This document shows, piece by piece, positions 31,395-43,670 of a DNA stretch of 64,000 nt. Every line of letters begins with the position of its first letter. Position 1 is the stretch's first letter. Origin of the DNA: Pseudeuparius sepicola (Eukaryota; Arthropoda; Insecta; Coleoptera; Anthribidae); the NCBI GenBank assembly GCA_963920635.1, contig OY987299.1:120901373-120965372 (forward strand). The letters are read 5' to 3'. Below the pieces are notes generated by a model that worked only from the letters and a program-made list of their open reading frames with translations, searched no databases and had not been told where the DNA came from. The position numbers and the translations under genes are program-made.

Positions 31395-31982
31395 CAGGGC
31401 CGTAGCCGGGTGGGGGGGGGGCAGGCAGGGCATTGCCCTACCTGGCAGAATGTTTGCCCTGCCTGAACCACAAGTTCACCGTTCACCTCACCAAAGCCGT
31501 AGATAAGGCACTGCTTCCTGCTTCATTGCGAAAAAAACGAGGAAACAGACATGATGATTTTTTAATTTATTATACTTCATTTAAACTGAATTTGTCCTTG
31601 AATTTTCCAAAAAAAAGTTTGCCTGCGGCGCATTTTAGTGAGCACACACCTCTAAGTATACTTTTTATTACCCGCTTAAAAAGCAATAATCTTTATTGCC
31701 CCACCTTCAAACAAATTTCAATTTACCTTACCCAACTACACTCGCGAAAAAATGTGTGCAAAAAGTATAGACATAAAGTGGCCCTTTGAAAGAATGCGAT
31801 AATTTATAAGGCACTATGAGCACTAATAACTTTTATTTTTACTTCCATGTCACAAAAGGGTGTTCAGTGTTGTTATTGATAATTACTGGATTTTGTCAGT
31901 TAAAAATCAACAATAAAATAGAACTTGCCCTGACAGGAAAGTGGTTTGTCCTGCCTGAAGTTCCTGTCTGGCTACGGCCCTG
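31395..31982. mobile_element. hAT-type non-autonomous element
   Basis: Termini CAGGGCCGTAGCCGGGTGG and CTGGCTACGGCCCTG are typical hAT ends. Flanking octamers TCGGAGAT and TCGGAATG share the first five bases (an eroded 8-bp duplication). It contains GCCTGCGGCGCATTTTAGTG followed by CACACCTCT, a phrase that recurs at about 44572-44612. Confidence 0.75.
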
Positions 31983-31990
31983 TCGGAATG

Positions 31991-32750
31991 ACTCTTGACT
32001 GGACTTCCAGGCTAGCATAATCCTTGGACTAGTAGGGCTCACATGGGGCTTTCCTGTTTCATGTGAAATTTTAAGTTCAGAATGGACAACATTTCAAGAA
32101 GATCGGCCTAGGTATTTTGATTTTTCATATTTCATGGCAAATTTGTTACGAAAAGTCCATTTCGTAGACAATAGAGAACAATTTTATTAATAAAAATCGT
32201 TCAGACCTATGACAAAAATCAAAATTATAAATTAAAAATTAAAAATTTTGATTTTTCTCAGAAATTAAAGTGCGCAGAATGAAATTAAATTATCATGTAC
32301 GAAATGGAACTTTACAATGTAATAAAAAAATGCTAAATTTGACATAAAATGTCTGGTAAAATGTAAAATATGAGTGCGATTTGATTTGGACTAGAAATCT
32401 GCCTAAAATTATTTTCAGTCATTCAGGCTGGTGCTTATTTCATAATATTAAATACAAAAAACAAAAGAGGACTATTAAGAAAAAAGAAAATAACTCAAAC
32501 TTTCTGCAGTTTCGTTTGTTTATATTTACCATTTTTAGCATTTTCAAGAAGTGGTAAAAAAAAACACCTGGCCGCTAGAGAACAACCCGTCTCAATACTC
32601 GATATGTCTCAATTCTACATCCTAACCTATTTTTTATTCATGCATATCCGAAATCGGCCGTAATGGAAACGGACAGCCCATTATTATGCCCAAGCAGGAT
32701 CATTCGCATTACTGCCTCGGGGCGGGTCGATCCAATCGAGGCCTGCCAAA
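31991..32750. other. Gene-free stretch
   Basis: AT-rich up to about 32640. Then a GC-rich segment of about 110 bp leads directly into the 226-bp array. Nothing is recognised. Confidence 0.4.
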
Positions 32751-33880
32751 GCGAAATGCGCCATCGACGGTGCTCCCGAATTGTTCCTTCCGCCTTGTCG
32801 GCCCACAAAAGCCGCCACTTCCGGCGGGGGGCGGAAGGAAGCGCGGCGCCGACAGGTGCGCGCCTGGGAGCGATCGCCGATCGGGGCTTTTGTTTTGCCA
32901 GATGAGCCGGAAGACGGATTTCGTTTTAAAACAGGCCCTTCGTTCTTAATAAAGCTGGACCACGTGGAAGGTTAATGCGAAATGCGCCATCGACGGTGCT
33001 CCCGAATTGTTCCTTCCGCCTTGTCGGCCCACAAAAGCCGCCACTTCCGGCGGGGGGCGGAAGGAAGCGCGGCGCCGACAGGTGCGCGCCTGGGAGCGAT
33101 CGCCGATCGGGGCTTTTGTTTTGCCAGATGAGCCGGAAGACGGATTTCGTTTTAAAACAGGCCCTTCGTTCTTAATAAAGCTGGACCACGTGGAAGGTTA
33201 ATGCGAAATGCGCCATCGACGGTGCTCCCGAATTGTTCCTTCCGCCTTGTCGGCCCACAAAAGCCGCCACTTCCGGCGGGGGGCGGAAGGAAGCGCGGCG
33301 CCGACAGGTGCGCGCCTGGGAGCGATCGCCGATCGGGGCTTTTGTTTTGCCAGATGAGCCGGAAGACGGATTTCGTTTTAAAACAGGCCCTTCGTTCTTA
33401 ATAAAGCTGGACCACGGGGAAGGTTAATGCGAAATGCGCCATCGACGGTGCTCCCGAATTGTTCCTTCCGCCTTGTCGGCCCACAAAAGCCGCCACTTCC
33501 GGCGGGGGGCGGAAGGAAGCGCGGCGCCGACAGGTGCGCGCCTGGGAGCGATCGCCGATCGGGGCTTTTGTTTTGCCAGATGAGCCGGAAGACGGATTTC
33601 GTTTTAAAACAGGCCCTTCGTTCTTAATAAAGCTGGACCACGGGGAAGGTTAATGCGAAATGCGCCATCGACGGTGCTCCCGAATTGTTCCTTCCGCCTT
33701 GTCGGCCCACAAAAGCCGCCACTTCCGGCGCGGGGCGGAAGGAAGCGCGGCGCCGACAGGTGCGCGCCTGGGAGCGATCGCCGATCGGGGCTTTTGTTTT
33801 GCCAGATGAGCCGGAAGACGGATTTCGTTTTAAAACAGGCCCTTCGTTCTTAATAAAGCTGGACCACGGGGAAGGTTAAT
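32751..33880 (+). repeat. Five-copy GC-rich tandem array, unit exactly 226 bp
   Basis: Units begin at 32751, 32977, 33203, 33429 and 33655 and are nearly identical. Two variable sites were seen: ACGTGG in units 1-2 versus ACGGGG in units 3-5, and GGCGGGGGGC in units 1-4 versus GGCGCGGGGC in unit 5. Each unit contains the inverted pair TTCCTTCCGCC / GGCGGAAGGAA with TGTCGGC / GCCGACA and an AATAAA. Overlapping 64-66 codon frames recur in every unit only because the DNA repeats. GC content is far above the flanks. Confidence 0.95.
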
Positions 33881-33959
33881 ATTATGGGCTATACTGTGTT
33901 CAAAAAGAATTGATAGCACAGAGGAGGTCCCAGGGCCACAAATTGATCGTGGCGAAAAG

Positions 33960-34397
33960 CGAATATTATTGAATGGCTAAACGAGAAGGGGCTGCGATTT
34001 GAAGAAGGAATGGTCAAAAAAGAACTTTTAAAAATAGCCAAGCAACATAGGTCAGGATTTAAGAAGTATGTACTTAGTCGACGAAATGGCAAAAGAACGT
34101 GGCATAATAATAACGCCTGCCGCCATACCATTGTGAGTTTAACCCCATAGAGCTTATATGGGCCCAAATGAAAGGACATGTTGCAAAACATAACACTACT
34201 TATAAGCTTAAGGATGTGCGGCAGCTGATGATCAATTCACTGAACATTATTAATGCAGAAAGTTGGCGAAATCGGGCGAAATGCGATATATACAACATGT
34301 TATTGCGGAAGAAAATAAAATGTGGAATCTTGATGAATTGATTGACGACACTCTGGAAATTGAGCCTCTTATTATTGCCTTGGAACTTGGAACATGA
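33960..34397 (+). pseudogene. Decayed Tc1-like DDE transposase, C-terminal half
   Basis: Successive frames read EWLNEKGLRFEEGMVKKELL and KIAKQH. After a frameshift comes VDEMAKERGIIITPAAIP, then FNPIELIWAQMKGHVAKHN and TYKLKDVRQLMINSLNIINA. After another shift comes HVIAEENKMWNLDELIDDTL ending near TGA 34395. 'NPIELIWAQxKxxVA' is the hallmark third-acid region of an insect Tc1-like family, and 'EExMWxLD' its usual tail. At least three frame breaks mean it is inactive. It begins immediately beside the 226-bp array. Confidence 0.85.
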
Positions 34398-34886
34398 CAA
34401 CTCGCCGGAATTTTCCGAAGACGATCCTTTATATTTTGAATTGTAATATTATTTTAATAAATAAAATTCTCTATGTGAAATTGTATTGCCAACATTATTA
34501 TAAATATCAAATAGTTTGTTTAATTAGTGTCTCAAAATTTAATATTTTTGCAAAATGGTTCGTTGCTTTTAGTAACTTTTTATTTTCGTTACTTGTCCCT
34601 TAATCAAACAAACCATTTTGCAACCGACCCTCCGCCTATGGCTTATAATTTCCTTTAATATCATTTTATTGCCTATTGTTATTTGGAGATTACGGGGTGC
34701 GCCCAAGGAAGAAGGCAGATAAATACATTGAACAACTGGCAAAGCTTTTTGTCGGACCCAGGTAGTCTCTTGAATTTAAAATGAGGGCAGCCTGCTATCA
34801 ATTTTATTGGAACAGAGTATAGAAAAAAACTAAATACTTTCTAGTAATGTTCTACGCTCGTAATTAGGTTAAGTAAGTAGCTCACA
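34398..34886. other. Gene-free stretch
   Basis: AT-rich. AATAAA signals at about 34457 and 34680-34730 and a GC-rich patch (GGGTGCGCCCAAGG) have no interpretable context. Confidence 0.35.
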
Positions 34887-34996
34887 CAGGGATGTTCCGA
34901 ATATTCGCCAGCCGGCAGGACAAATAATTGGCCGAATATTCGGCCATTTTACTCATTGGCATTGACGAATATTCGGCAAGGACGAATAATGCTTTT
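34887..34996 (+). mobile_element. hAT terminal fragment with CGAATATTCGG repeats
   Basis: Starts CAGGGATGTTCCGAATATTC, a hAT-like end, followed by palindromic words GCCGAATATTCGGC and GACGAATATTCGGC. No opposite end is close. A similar end in reverse orientation lies at 47545-47745, too far away to be the partner. Confidence 0.6.
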
Positions 34997-37389
34997 AATC
35001 GGCTAGTTCTTCCTAATAAAATATAAGAGAAAAATCGAGGAGAAAAACTTACGGAGTTACCTATTACAGAAAGTTGATTACAGTCGTCCAAAAAATATAA
35101 AGTTGCAGGGGTGAGACTGCAGATTTCAGTGGCATGCTTGGAGAGTAATTGCACAGAAATAAATTACGAGTGATGAATTTTATCAAAAAGCAATTTAAAT
35201 AATTATTAGCAATAAATAATATATTTATTATCTTACACAACTATTAAGTATAATAATTTACAATTACAATAGGTAATATTTGTCAATCTGATGCATAGTC
35301 ACTAACATCGTCATCGGAGGACCGGAGGAGTCACTTTCGGAATTAGTAATAATTAGCTGTTCTGTGATTATGTCTATATTAATTTCATTTTTCAGATCAA
35401 GTCCCTCTATCTGCCCCCTATACCTAGACCCCCGCTCCAATTGTTGTTACGCTGCTGTGTGTAATGAGCCAGAGCAGGTGGCTTTTCTGGGTATTATTTA
35501 TACATACTACTTCCTAGAATTCTCCGTCTTCAAATTTTGTATGAACTGTAGCTCAGTAGATAGGCCAAAAATTATCTGTCGAGGAAATCCTAATAATTTA
35601 ATGCAAAGACCTCATACGTCGTAGAGGATAAAAAAATAAAAACTGGAGCAAAATCATTGAAATAGGTAGGGCAAGTATGCCAGCTGCCTTCACAGAATTG
35701 CCTATGTAAATAAAAGTAGGTAGGTAGGTGTAATATTTTCGCTCATGACAACAAATGCTGATTTTATTCTAATTACCTATTAGTTTCAGAAGTTGATGTA
35801 AACGAAATGAACTTTCCAGCGATATTTTCAATCCTTTCATTATCTCTTCTAATTTCGAGATCATTATATCACAGGCCCTACGAGAAAATGATTTAGAACG
35901 GACCCGAGGGGTCTCTCAGCCGAGGTCTCACCTCCGAACTCGCCTGTCACCAGTAGTGGCAGTAGGTGTAGGGTGTAGGTACTATGTCAGGCGCCCTCAT
36001 GCCACTAGGCATGATAAATGAGCAAGAAATCGATATTTCGTGTAAGTGTGGCAACGTTGCGCCAATTCTACAGCTTCCCCTACATTCCCTCATACCACCC
36101 CGCTCCTCCTCGTAGAAAATAAAAATTGCATTGACTGACGTATTAATACGCCAGTCAAAGAGAATAGGTTAAATTGCCGTAAGTATTATTATTACAATAA
36201 TTTTATAAGTGGATTTAAATTTTTACACTGTTCCTTGGTGTTTTGAGATTCACGTAACGTGAAATTTCGCGGATTTCTTTGATTGTGGTATTAGCAGTGA
36301 CCGAGGCAGTGACTAAGTCACTGGTATTAGTTAATATTAGTTAATATCATACCTAAGTATGATTGTGTTATTATAGAAGAATCTCGTAGTGGTTTTTTAC
36401 ATTGGTTTTATTACATTTTTTTATCTTAACCGCCCACCAAAACTTTGATTTAATTGAATTTTTAAAGCTTCCCTGGAGTCTTCGGGTAAGGTTCTGATTC
36501 TTGCCAAGCCCCCTAAAAATCGAGAAATAAGAAAAAACACGCAATTTCCAAGAGTGGTTTCAGAGGATTTTCCGTCGGTTTCGTTGATTCTACAGCCGTC
36601 CCCTTTCTAAAAGTGGTTTCAGAGGATTAATGGTTAATCGGGGTAAAGCGGTAAATCGGAAAATTCTTAGATATTCCAAGTTGTTTTTGGTACCGGAGGA
36701 AAGTAGGACACCCAACTAAGAGATTTACCACCTCCTTAGATTTTTAGAACGGCTCTATTCGAGGTTCTCGAAATACTTTTGCGACTATTTCCCTCGTCTT
36801 TTAATTTTTTTCCACCAATCACAAACGCGCAATTTTGAATTACAAATGCTTTCTAGATGGAAAAACTGTCTGACAGCTCCTGTCAGCAGGAGTTTACCCA
36901 CGGCAAAACTTGACAGCTTGTATAATAGGTAGTACGTTTTGTAAGCTATGTGTATGCAGAATACAGTCAAATACCATTCGGGCATCTAATTTTTCCTGTG
37001 AAAAAAATCCAAAAAAACACAATGCTAAGATTGCTAAGTAATATTTTTTTTCCTGCTCCCTCCCTCGTAAGTTCACTTTAGATACTCGCCAACAGGCCCG
37101 AAAGCGAAAGTCAAATGTTCGAGGTGCCCTGTTATTTTGGTTGCTAGCTGCGAAAGTGGTTCCTAGGTATAAAAAGTATTGCTTAGCAACCCTTACGCAG
37201 CAAGGACCTTAAAACCATTAATAAAATATATGTAGCAACGCGAATCTTACGTCAATTTTAATAGGTTTCACAACAATCGTTTTACAAACTGGTTTTAATC
37301 ATAAAGAACACGAATTATACCAAAGAAAAATTAATAATTTAAATGTTTCTCTGGCGTCAAATAAGAGCCGCATAACAGAACAAATTTGA
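34997..37389. other. Long gene-free stretch
   Basis: Mostly unique AT-rich DNA. About 36465-36610 is a fragment related to the centre of the element at 49072-49521 (shared AAACACGCAATTTCCAA, AGCTTCC and GGTTC phrases), with an internal direct repeat of AAGTGGTTTCAGAGGATT. No gene is supported. Confidence 0.4.
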
Positions 37390-37490
37390 CAAGCACCGCG
37401 CTACCGGTGGGGTAAGAGTAGGCGATTAGTAATTCCTAGATCCATGGTTCAAATCCCATACAAAGCTCAACATTTTTTATTTATTTTTTA
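37390..37490 (+). repeat. tRNA-like SINE head with A/T-rich tail
   Basis: GGTGGGGTAAGAGTAGGCG is A-box-like. CCATGGTTCAAATCCCATAC holds a perfect B box (GGTTCAAATCC) at tRNA-like distance. An ATTTTTTATTTATTTTTTATT tail follows. No full cloverleaf is apparent, so a retroposon is favoured over a tRNA gene. Confidence 0.55.
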
Positions 37491-37660
37491 TTATCGCTGC
37501 ATTCTGCCTCTTATATTTATCACTGATTATAATTTTTAGTAATTGAATAAAGGTTATTTTAAAGATCATTATTACTCACAATCTACTCCATATGTATTTA
37601 GAGCTTTATTCAAAGTACCTACTCGTATAACTTGAAATTTTCGGTAGCAGGAAAAATGTA

Positions 37661-37792
37661 CGATGCGTAAGCTCTTTTTTGGCCTCGGAGGTACTTTTAA
37701 TGACCGAGGCAACGCGAGCGTTGCCTCGGTCTTTAAACAACCTCCTCGGCCAAAAAAGTGCACTTACGCATCTGGCAATGTAAATAACTATC
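37661..37792. repeat. Hairpin module (variant stem)
   Basis: CGATGCGTAAGC..TTTTTTGGCCTCGGAGGT pairs with ACCTCCTCGGCCAAAAAAGTG and CACTTACGCATCTGG. The inner part (ACCGAGGCAACGCGAGCGTT..GCCTCGGT) forms a second stem. It ends AATGTAAATAACTATC, like the modules at 7375-7386 and 28688-28698. Confidence 0.85.
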
Positions 37793-38041
37793 AACAAAAT
37801 GCATTCGTGCAAAAATTCTCGTCTTCGACTCGGATTTTTGTTGCCACCAGCACTCATGCTTCTTGTTAAAGTATTACTTAGCAACGTGTTTTCCCGATTT
37901 TTTTCGGAAAAATTAGATGCCCTTATGATATTACTTACGAAAAAAGCCGCCAATGTCCGTGGGCAGAGTTGTAAAATTTTCCACTATTATTCAGGCAATC
38001 AAAGGCCAACCTAACGGCGCCGAATTTACTGTTTTTCGCAC
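37793..38041. other. Short unique stretch
   Basis: Nothing is recognised. The long frames overlapping 37606-38014 run through the hairpin and are not considered coding. Confidence 0.4.
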
Positions 38042-39509
38042 TGTAACTGGCAATGTCGCGTAAGGCAATGTAATAAGATGTTAGATTTGCCGTTACTTAC
38101 ACCTTTGAGGTTATGGCTGGCTTTCAATTTCAAACCGCGAGAGAGGGGAGGAGTAATTGCAACGTTGTCAGGTGAACTCCTTTGAGACCGCACAGGCAGG
38201 GCATAATATGCAGGACACAAGCAGTACGCCAGGCGAAAACTGACTGTATGTATAGGTACCAAGAGTATCAAGTAAAGCAAAAGTGATTTATCCATTACCC
38301 ATTACTTTTTTATGATAAAATATCAGGACAGTGGTCAGTGGCAGCGGCAGTACAAAACAGTGTCCTATGTCCCACCGTGTAATGCCAACTGGCAGTAAAG
38401 TACCTAAATACATAAAAATATGTGTGCAAATTTTTCCTGGCGAGGGCGAGGGGAGAGGGTGACTGTGATGACACCTTTCGAACGATCGTTCGTTTTGTTC
38501 AGCGGTTCAGGTAAGTACGCCCGCGTTTCCATGAAATGCAAATCGCCTTCACCCGGCCAGGATATCGTACGGAAAAAAGTCATTCGGTGAAAGTACATAC
38601 AACTTAACCTAGTCCTCGAAAAAACGCGCTCCAACCAACCGACATAACTGGTCTGGTTTTCTTGCCCGGACCGTTCGATTCGTTGGTCTCTTGTTTCAAT
38701 TATGATCTAATGCTCGGCAAGCACCAAGAACAAATAAATAATAATATAAAGTCTCGTGTAAAGCTGATACTTCAGTTGGAATATTACGATGGAATTTAGA
38801 AAAGGAAGGCGGCGTTATAAAGACCGTTATATAGGTGCCTGGTGGAGGCAAATGAAAACTGTGAATATTCTTTAAACTTCTGCATTTCACCCTTGAACAG
38901 CTTCTTCGGGTTTTTAATAAACAAGCCGAGAAAAATGCGAAACGTTGTCAAGTTTTTTGTCATAATCTGACGATTCCTGCAGTTATGAAATTACCTACTT
39001 ACATTACATAATTATATCCTCGCATATAGGTACCTATCTATGTATCACATTACACTGAATACTGAGTACCTACCTGGGCAAAGCCGGTACCTCGGCCGGT
39101 ACCAATTCTCGAAAATAAACGTAGCAAATAGCAAATGATCGAGCAAATGAATACCTAGATTAGACAAAACCTAGATAAATTCTCTTTTGTCAATGTTTCT
39201 TCTTGCTTGGTGATGGCTCAGGTCGGTCTTCGGCTCTTGATCTTGATACCTGTCAATTTGGTAGAAGACAGGAATGACAGGAATCACCTACCTATTTACT
39301 TAGTTATGTTGTACAGGCACGACCCTTGAAATCGTTCCAATACGTGAGGTCGCACATGAGTTCAACTGACAACGTTGCAATTACCCCTCCCCTCTCTCCC
39401 GGTTTAAAAGCCAGCCATACTTATAACCTCAAAGGCGTAATAAGTGATGGCAAATCTAACATCTTATTACGCGACATTGCCTTACTCGAAATTGCCAGTT
39501 ACACAACCT
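38042..39509. mobile_element. Element with about 170-bp inverted termini
   Basis: The left GTAACTGGCAATGTCGCGTA and the right (inverse) GTAACTGGCAATTTCGAGTA begin arms that also share AAGATGTTAGATTTGCC, the AACCTCAAAGG segment and GACAACGTTGCAATTA. Both arms can be read as the same short peptide (DNVAITPPLS, GKSNILL), which reflects DNA homology. The 1-kb centre is unique. No clear target duplication is seen. Confidence 0.7.
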
Positions 39510-40739
39510 TCTTAAGCTTACAAGCCCTGTGCAAACATGTGGCAACGCCGCAGCGGGATGGTTCAACGGGTCTATGCAGTATAGAGCAGTCTGCACTTTG
39601 GCTTAGTTTATCTTTTCTAATAAATGTTCAACCCTCTTTTTAATTATAATTAGATACATTTGTGAACTTTGTTTTAATAATTGCGTACCTAAATAAGTAG
39701 GTGCGTTTGTTTAACAGACAATAAAAGCAGTAACAAGTAACAAAATAATCACAAGTATTTATCATAAGTACGATTCCTGGTGTGGATAGGTACATTTTCG
39801 ACAAATAATATGGTAAATTTGGGCAAATAGAGGGGACTACATTTTATTGTTAAGTCAAATTTTTGTGAGAATTTTTCGCAAAGTGCGCCGTCAGGCAAAT
39901 GATGATTACCTATCTTCCCTTATGGTTAAATTTTCATAAAAATACAAACAAGCGAACAGAGAACAGCATGTTGTAAAAGAGAGTAATCTCTTCTGATTGA
40001 AGTGGCAGTTAGGGTCAATTTCATAACACATTCAACTAAATTATCTTTAACATATAGGTGAATAAACTTTTTCTACAAGCGTGCGGAAAAGTAAATGCGT
40101 GCGGAAAAGTGTCTTACTTAGATATCGAGTTAGATATACGAGTAGGTAAAATCAATGACGTCAGAAGGTAAAATAAATAGGTACCTAGATGGATAGCTAA
40201 ATTTAATGGTGCTAACTTCGGTGCAAAAGAATAATGCACAGGTCTGGGTTTATGAAACACAATACTTAAATAATTTAGGAATAAGTAATAGCTCGAGTAC
40301 CTACCTAATAGTTATTATTTGTCATAGGTAAAACCAAACAAATAAAAACAAGTAAAATCCTAAAATCCAAGAATTGAGGTTATAAATCAAATTGGAATTC
40401 CAATAAATTGGCACTAGCAACGAGAGGTTCTTTCTTCACTTCTGCTTTTAGTATTTTCCTTTTCAGTACTAAAATCAGTAATCAAATTCCTTTCCTAATT
40501 AAATTTTTTGAAGATATTTTAACCCTCGTTTTATTAGACTGGATGCGAGCGAAGATGTGAGACGACTTCATTGGAAATAGCCTCGGAAATAGCCCTCAAA
40601 ATACTATTATAAGTACCTACTATTCCAAAATATTTATCCAGACAGAAATACTATTTGTCTTATCGTGCCTCATGAATTTTGTAATAGGTTGCTTGCTAAA
40701 CTGTTTACAAAATAGTCGTTCAAAAACCGTAAATTATAC
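39510..40739. other. Gene-free stretch
   Basis: AT-rich with many TAGGTA/TACCTA words. Nothing is supported. Confidence 0.4.
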
Positions 40740-41560
40740 CAAATTGTCGAAGCCGCAACTTATTCGAAGCAGCTCGCCTAATAAGAGACGTCGACTCGAC
40801 CACCTAACAGTAAAGTTTCTTTTAAAATTTACCTCGTTAAAGGCCATATCTGAAGGTAGTTCGATGGCCTGTTCACCTGTGAAGATGACAACAATCTTGC
40901 ACTCAGGTCCGGCGCCCGTTCAACGCATTTACCGCGACCTTGTCGTTCACTTAGCGGCCCCGGTGGTCCATAAACTCATTCCGAACTCGGGTAAACGGAG
41001 ATTTCGCGAAAAATACAAGGCGAATTTGGCATTCTTCAGGTGGGATAATATGCAGAAGTTTATTGTCCGATAGGATAAACGGCAAGAATGGGCAAAATTC
41101 GCGACGAGCGTCCCTGGGAAAGCAGCAGAGTTTTTCACGCGTCGGCTATCCCGAAAATTCTCGCGAAAATCTGCAGCAAAACGAAGTTTCACGATATTTT
41201 CACGCACATCTGATGCACCAGCCAAGTGCCGGGCGCCATATTGCTTGGATGTCAAATCTCTCAAATCAAAGCACTGACCGCCAGCCGCGACGTTGCCATT
41301 CCTTCTACCTAATAAAGCAAGAACCGCAATATACTGAAGCAGTCTTTTCAAATTCGTAATGTATTGTTCCACACTCCACAGTAAACCCGCCACCTGCAAG
41401 CACGACGCAGCATTTTTTTTTTGTAAAGAAAACAGGCGAGGACAAAGCGAAACTGCTCTAATAAGAGTTTCCTTGTCGTCAGGCCTATGCATCAAAATGA
41501 GAATCCGACAACAAGGCGACACCAACGATCTCGTGCGAAAGGTGACGTATTGCTCCGAGC
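40740..41560. other. GC-richer island with overlapping long frames
   Basis: Frames of 98-192 codons overlap on both strands (41063-41359 plus, 40947-41525 minus, 40672-41073 plus). They cannot all be real and none resembles a known protein. CpG density is raised. It could be a promoter, an exon cluster or both. Confidence 0.3.
40833..40919 (-). CDS. Weak candidate exon
   Basis: On the minus strand a 29-codon open segment contains CKIVVIFTGEQAIELPSDMA then FNE and a donor-like GAG|GTAAAT. Possible acceptors are a CAG inside it (TCATCTTCACAG) or a TGAG with no pyrimidine tract. The product is not recognised. Confidence 0.18.
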
Positions 41561-42680
41561 TCGGAGTGAATTTAAAAAAAATAATAATACCTATTATAGC
41601 CTTTTTCTGTATGAAACTTTCAAAAACTAATTTTGCTTTTGTATTGATTCATATACAAGCAAGAAATGTGTTTGTAATGTTGTGTCGAAATTGTTTAAAG
41701 CGGTAAATAGCGAATGGTTTAATAACTGGTCGATTGTTACAGGCAACTTTAAATACACGTCCGTGTATATCGGGTTGCATACCTTAGGTATTAAACTCTG
41801 GCCCAGGAAAATAGGCAGGGCCGTAGCACGGAATAAATAGATTTGCGCCTCAAATCTACGATTATGTACTTACATGTGAATGAATAATCGTTTGGTAGAT
41901 TCCTTGATTTGCAAACTATGCACTTTTCCCCCCATTCACATTGTCTATCGCATAAAACGTTCGCAAACAGATATATCCAGAAAAACAATATACAAAAAAT
42001 AAAACAAAGTCGAAAAAGCCACTATACATCCAAAGCACTACTACCATAAACAACGCCAACAAAAACCGTCGGGCGTCACTTCAAAGCATCGTCGTCGTCG
42101 AATTGGGCAAAAATCGCAGGAAAATAAGGCAAAAATAGTCAACCAGAAAATAAATAATAAATAGTTATTATATTAGGATAGATAATTGATATTTTTTATG
42201 TGAAACTATTGTTCAAATGAATAATGATATTGAATTTCTCTTGGGGCAGCTTTGTCTTCGATAAGAATGATATTTTAACTAGCACTAGTATTGTTTATAT
42301 AGTTAGCATTTTGTAATCATAGCAACCTCGCCTGTGGCCTATTGTAAACAATCAAGAATTCTAAAGGAACAAAAACATCGCAGTAGTTTAAGCTATTTCT
42401 ATGTTTTTTATTTTTCTGAGTTATGTACATACCTATTTACTATATACTCAAAGCTTATAAGTATAAGTAAGTATTTTTATACATCAATAAAAGTAATATA
42501 AGGGTAATGGTAATAGTACCTAATAGTAATAAGTATGGTTTGATCACACTGTACCTACACAGAACAGTGTTACTGACGAAAATAAATACTGAGTCTTGCA
42601 AACAACAGCATTTCTTTCTGTTACTAATAAAAGGGCGAACGCTCCCTTAACATTTATATTTTTGAAATATTTATTTTTTG
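41561..42680. other. Gene-free stretch
   Basis: AT-rich. Nothing is recognised beyond scattered TACCTA/TAAGTA words. Confidence 0.4.
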
Positions 42681-43571
42681 TGCCATAAGGGATTTTTTTT
42701 ATTTTTGGGCTAAGATGAAACTACGGGGCGATCATCTCTGCTTCCAAAAAGATTCGAAATGAGATCATTAAATGTCGTGACGTCATTTGAAATACCTGTC
42801 AAAAATGACATTTAATTAAATAAATTGCCAAAATACGCTTTATTTGTGATTTTATCGAAAAAAGTTATTTGAAAAAGTTGCTTGGAATTTTATTATGTGC
42901 CACTTTTCCGACAAAAATTCTGACAATGATAAATTTTTTATTTTTTGAAAAATATAATTACTAATAAATTTCATTTTTTTCGGTGTGCCATATTTGGCTT
43001 TAGAATTGTTTTCCTATCATCTATACGTGATATTTTTAAGTTATGGGCCCTTTTTGGGTCGTAATAAGCTGGTTTCAAGAAAAACTCGACTAACAAGGTG
43101 CAATTTTGGACGATTTATTTTTTGTTACAATGTATTGCCAGATGTAATTACTCCTTGTTAGTTGAGTTGAGCTAAACCAAAAAATATCACGTTTGGATGA
43201 TAGGCAAATAATTCTAAAGTCAAATATGGCACACCGAAAAAAACTGAAATTTATTAGTTTTCATATTTTTTTCAAAAAAATAAAAAAATATCATTGCTAG
43301 AATTTTTGACTGAAAATTTGCACATAGGGGTAAAATAAAATTCCAAGCAACTTTTTCAAATAACTTTTTCGATAAAATCACAAATAAAGCGTACTTTGCC
43401 ATTTATTGAGTTAAATGTCATTTTTGACAGGTATGTCAAATGACGTCACGACGTTTAATGATCTCATTTTTAATCTTCTCGGAAGCAGCGATGATCGCCC
43501 CAGAGTAGTTTCATCTTAGCCCGAAAATTAAAAAAAAATCCCTTACGGTTCCAACTTTTTGGCGGGCACTG
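42681..43571. mobile_element. Foldback MITE carrying paired CRE palindromes
   Basis: The arms at about 42681-43055 and 43150-43545 are near-perfect inverses (ATGAGATCATTAAATGTCGT versus its inverse). The right terminus (AACTTTTTGGCGGGCACTG then TA) is complete. The left terminus lacks the matching 25 bp, so it was truncated or converted. TGACGTCA is preserved in both arms (about 42778 and 43440). Half of a relative lies at 575-899. Confidence 0.85.
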
Positions 43572-43670
43572 TACATAATATTTTACTATGCAATATTATT
43601 ATCCTCGCCCCCTTCCTCGTAATATCGACCTAATATCCTTTCCAAACTTTGCCAAATCATGTCGTCCTAT

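Noticed and set aside
32663..33879. Serial 64-66 codon open frames in each 226-bp unit
   Set aside because: They recur only because the DNA is tandemly repeated. 226 is not a multiple of 3, the frames overlap each other, and no family resemblance exists.
40947..41525. 192-codon minus-strand frame
   Set aside because: It overlaps equally long plus-strand frames in a GC-richer island, shows no recognisable domain, and has no splice or promoter context that favours it.
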